Positions 3,995 through 5,294 of a stretch of 5,294 nt of DNA are shown piece by piece. Numbering within the stretch: the first letter of the stretch is position 1; the number at the start of each line of letters is the position of its first letter. Under the pieces are notes generated by a model. The model did no database searches. It saw only the letters and a list, made by a program, of their open reading frames with translations, and was not told where the DNA came from. Position numbers and translations under genes: made by a program. This DNA comes from Chloroflexota bacterium (GTDB lineage: Bacteria; Chloroflexota; Limnocylindria; Limnocylindrales; CSP1-4): assembly GCA_021802185.1 (NCBI GenBank), contig JAKAAV010000185.1, positions 1 through 5,294 on the forward strand, read 5' to 3'.

Positions 3995-5294
3995 ATGACG
4001 GCCGACACGCCTCCCAGCCTCCAGACTCCGGTGCCCCTCACGGCCATCTCCCGTCGGTGGCGCGCGCAGACCTTCTCGCAGATCGTCGGCCAGACGGCGG
4101 CGGTCGAGACGCTGCGGAACGCGGTCCGCCTCGGGCGGGTCGGTCACGCGTACCTCTTCGTCGGTCCGCGGGGCACCGGCAAGACGTCGATGGCGCGGAT
4201 CCTGGCCAAGGCCGTCAACTGCGCGGCGCCCACGGACGGCGAGCCCTGCGACGCGTGCCAGAGTTGCGTCGCGATCCGGGAGGGAGCGGCACTCGACGTC
4301 GCCGAGTTCGACGCCGCGTCGAACAACACCGTCAACGACATGCGGGAACTGCTGCCGCGCGTCCACACGGCCCCGGCCGACCTCCGCCGGAAGGTGTTCA
4401 TCGTCGACGAGGTCCAGCGGATCAAGGAGGGCTGGGACGTCCTCCTCAAGACGCTCGAGGAGCCCCCGCCCCACGTCCTGTTCGTGTTCTGCACGACGGA
4501 CCCGAGCCAGATCCGGCCGGCGGTCGTGTCGCGGGTGCAGCGTTTCACGTTCCGGCCCCTCACGGTCGCGGAGATCACGGGCAAGCTCGAACGGATCCTC
4601 GGCGCCGAGTCGAGTGGGGTGCAGCCGGACGCGATCCACCTGGTGGCCGAGCTCGCGGCCGGTGGGATGCGCGACGCCGAGTCGATGCTCGACCAGCTCC
4701 TCAGCGCGTCGCCCGAGGGTCTCACGGCGGACGACGTCCGCGCCCAGCTCGGGCTCGCGGCGTCTGCAGACGTCGATGCTCTGCTCGGCGCACTGCTCGC
4801 CGCGGATGCGCTGGAGGGTGTCCGCGTGCTCGACCGGCTCGAGGCCGACGGACGCGATCTCCGGCTGGCGGTGGACCAGGCAGTCGAGCGTCTTCGCCAG
4901 GTCCTGCTCGGGCGTCTCGCCGGCGATGCGGTGCCGGAGGCATTTGCGGGCCGCCAGCCCCGAGATCTCGTCGCGGCGGCCCGCGCGCTCGCCTCGATCG
5001 ATCCGGCACGCGCCGGCGGTGGCGGCATCCGGCTCCAGCTCGAGCTGCTCCTGCTCGCGCCCGCGATGGCGGAGCCCTCCGGGCGGGCGTTTGCGCTCGA
5101 CGTGACGGCGGCAACGGGCCCGCGTCCGGAGGCGTCGCCCCCGGTCAGGGCTGCACGGCCCGCCGCCGCGCCCGCCGATCGTCGCACCGAGGACGCTCGC
5201 GCCCGGGTCGATGGCGCCGCACCGGCGGCCGGGTCGCGCGGTCGTGCTCGGGGCCGCGGGTTCGTGTCGATGGGCGTCCTGCGCCGGCCGGAGG
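3995..5294 (+). CDS. dnaX: DNA polymerase III tau/gamma subunit, 3'-truncated by the window
   Basis: DnaX is the AAA+ motor of the replicative clamp loader. The 433 visible codons cover the ATPase core, the zinc module and the collar. Residues 20-32 (RRWRAQTFSQIVG) match the canonical RKWRPxxFxxVVG start. Walker A is GPRGTGKT (57-64). Four zinc cysteines are C76, C85, C88 and C91. FDAASNNTVNDMRELL spans 105-120. Walker B is VFIVDEV (134-140), sensor 1 is CTTDP (166-170), the SRC-type arginine finger is R180 in SRVQRF, and sensor 2 is GGMRD (223-227). Walker B continues as DEVQRI where most homologues have DEVHML. ATG 3995 is preferred because AGGA ends 4 nt before it; this gives a slightly longer N-terminus than usual. 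Residues about 368-433 are an Ala/Arg/Pro linker typical of tau proteins. The last 24 codons lie in the inverted repeat and may not be genuine. No gamma frameshift heptamer is visible. Confidence 0.97.
   Translation, partial: MTADTPPSLQTPVPLTAISRRWRAQTFSQIVGQTAAVETLRNAVRLGRVGHAYLFVGPRGTGKTSMARILAKAVNCAAPTDGEPCDACQSCVAIREGAALDVAEFDAASNNTVNDMRELLPRVHTAPADLRRKVFIVDEVQRIKEGWDVLLKTLEEPPPHVLFVFCTTDPSQIRPAVVSRVQRFTFRPLTVAEITGKLERILGAESSGVQPDAIHLVAELAAGGMRDAESMLDQLLSASPEGLTADDVRAQLGLAASADVDALLGALLAADALEGVRVLDRLEADGRDLRLAVDQAVERLRQVLLGRLAGDAVPEAFAGRQPRDLVAAARALASIDPARAGGGGIRLQLELLLLAPAMAEPSGRAFALDVTAATGPRPEASPPVRAARPAAAPADRRTEDARARVDGAAPAAGSRGRARGRGFVSMGVLRRPE
5223..5294 (-). repeat. 72-bp perfect inverted repeat, right arm at the window end
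   Basis: This is the reverse complement of 3394-3465 and runs to the very last base. It stays in frame with dnaX, encoding an Arg/Gly-rich tail (about residues 410-433, including RGRGFVSMGVLRRPE) that is odd for a tau linker. Because the identity ends only where the sequence ends, its true length is unknown. Confidence 0.95.

Noticed and set aside
2917..4047. 376-codon minus-strand ORF across the SRP RNA and dnaX leader
   Set aside because: It runs antisense through a tRNA end, the whole SRP RNA and a hexamer repeat, and has no coherent domain or ribosome site.
4144..5187. Long minus-strand ORFs (3926-4639, 4144-5187, 4722-5114) and a plus-frame ORF (4614-5105) inside dnaX
   Set aside because: All are shadow frames of dnaX, with Ser/Arg/Ala-rich low-complexity translations and no motifs.

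Overview
This is a very GC-rich bacterial chromosomal segment, roughly 70% G+C by eye, and it is informational and housekeeping DNA rather than a mobile island. It is probably from a high-GC Chloroflexota (Limnocylindria-like) or Actinomycetota organism. That placement is tentative and rests on base composition, the long Bacillus-type SRP RNA and the style of the proteins. No transposase, integrase, phage gene or CRISPR array is visible.

Layout. The left end (1-143), read on the minus strand, looks like a ribosome-mediated attenuator: a TTGACA promoter, a 12-residue leader peptide containing Phe-Tyr-Phe-Tyr, competing stem-loops and a 9-bp hairpin at the window edge. The gene it would control lies off the left side. 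Positions 144-529 hold no gene I can support. A minus-strand tRNA pair follows: tRNA-Arg with anticodon GCG (530-605) and tRNA-Ser(GCU) (616-707). Then come a minus-strand phosphofructokinase with pyrophosphate-type active-site residues (891-2063) and, divergent from it, a TadA-family deaminase (2192-2674).

Downstream on the plus strand are tRNA-Ser(CGA), tRNA-Ser(GGA), a decayed intergenic stretch with a possible transporter-gene remnant, a long SRP RNA with an Alu domain (about 3485-3712), and dnaX, which is open to the right edge. The order tadA / SRP RNA / dnaX, with serine tRNAs nearby, matches the conserved arrangement in Bacillus subtilis (yaaJ-scr-dnaX). This supports calling the deaminase the positional tadA.

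Most notable. (1) The tadA product keeps its zinc ligands (H56, C86, C89), but the catalytic Glu of the HAE motif is Val (HAV), as in the inactive eukaryotic subunit ADAT3/Tad3. (2) The only arginine tRNA in the window has G34 (GCG) instead of the near-universal bacterial A34 (ACG), so this tRNA would not need TadA. Together these suggest a lineage that has dropped A-to-I decoding of CGN codons. (3) The Phe/Tyr leader peptide and its competing RNA structures suggest a new aromatic amino acid attenuator. (4) A perfect 72-bp inverted repeat links the region upstream of the SRP RNA to the exact right end of the window, so the last 24 dnaX codons may be an assembly fold-back.

The tRNA, SRP RNA, dnaX and several other starts share a -10 box of the form TATSNT at the expected distance, usually without a recognisable -35.
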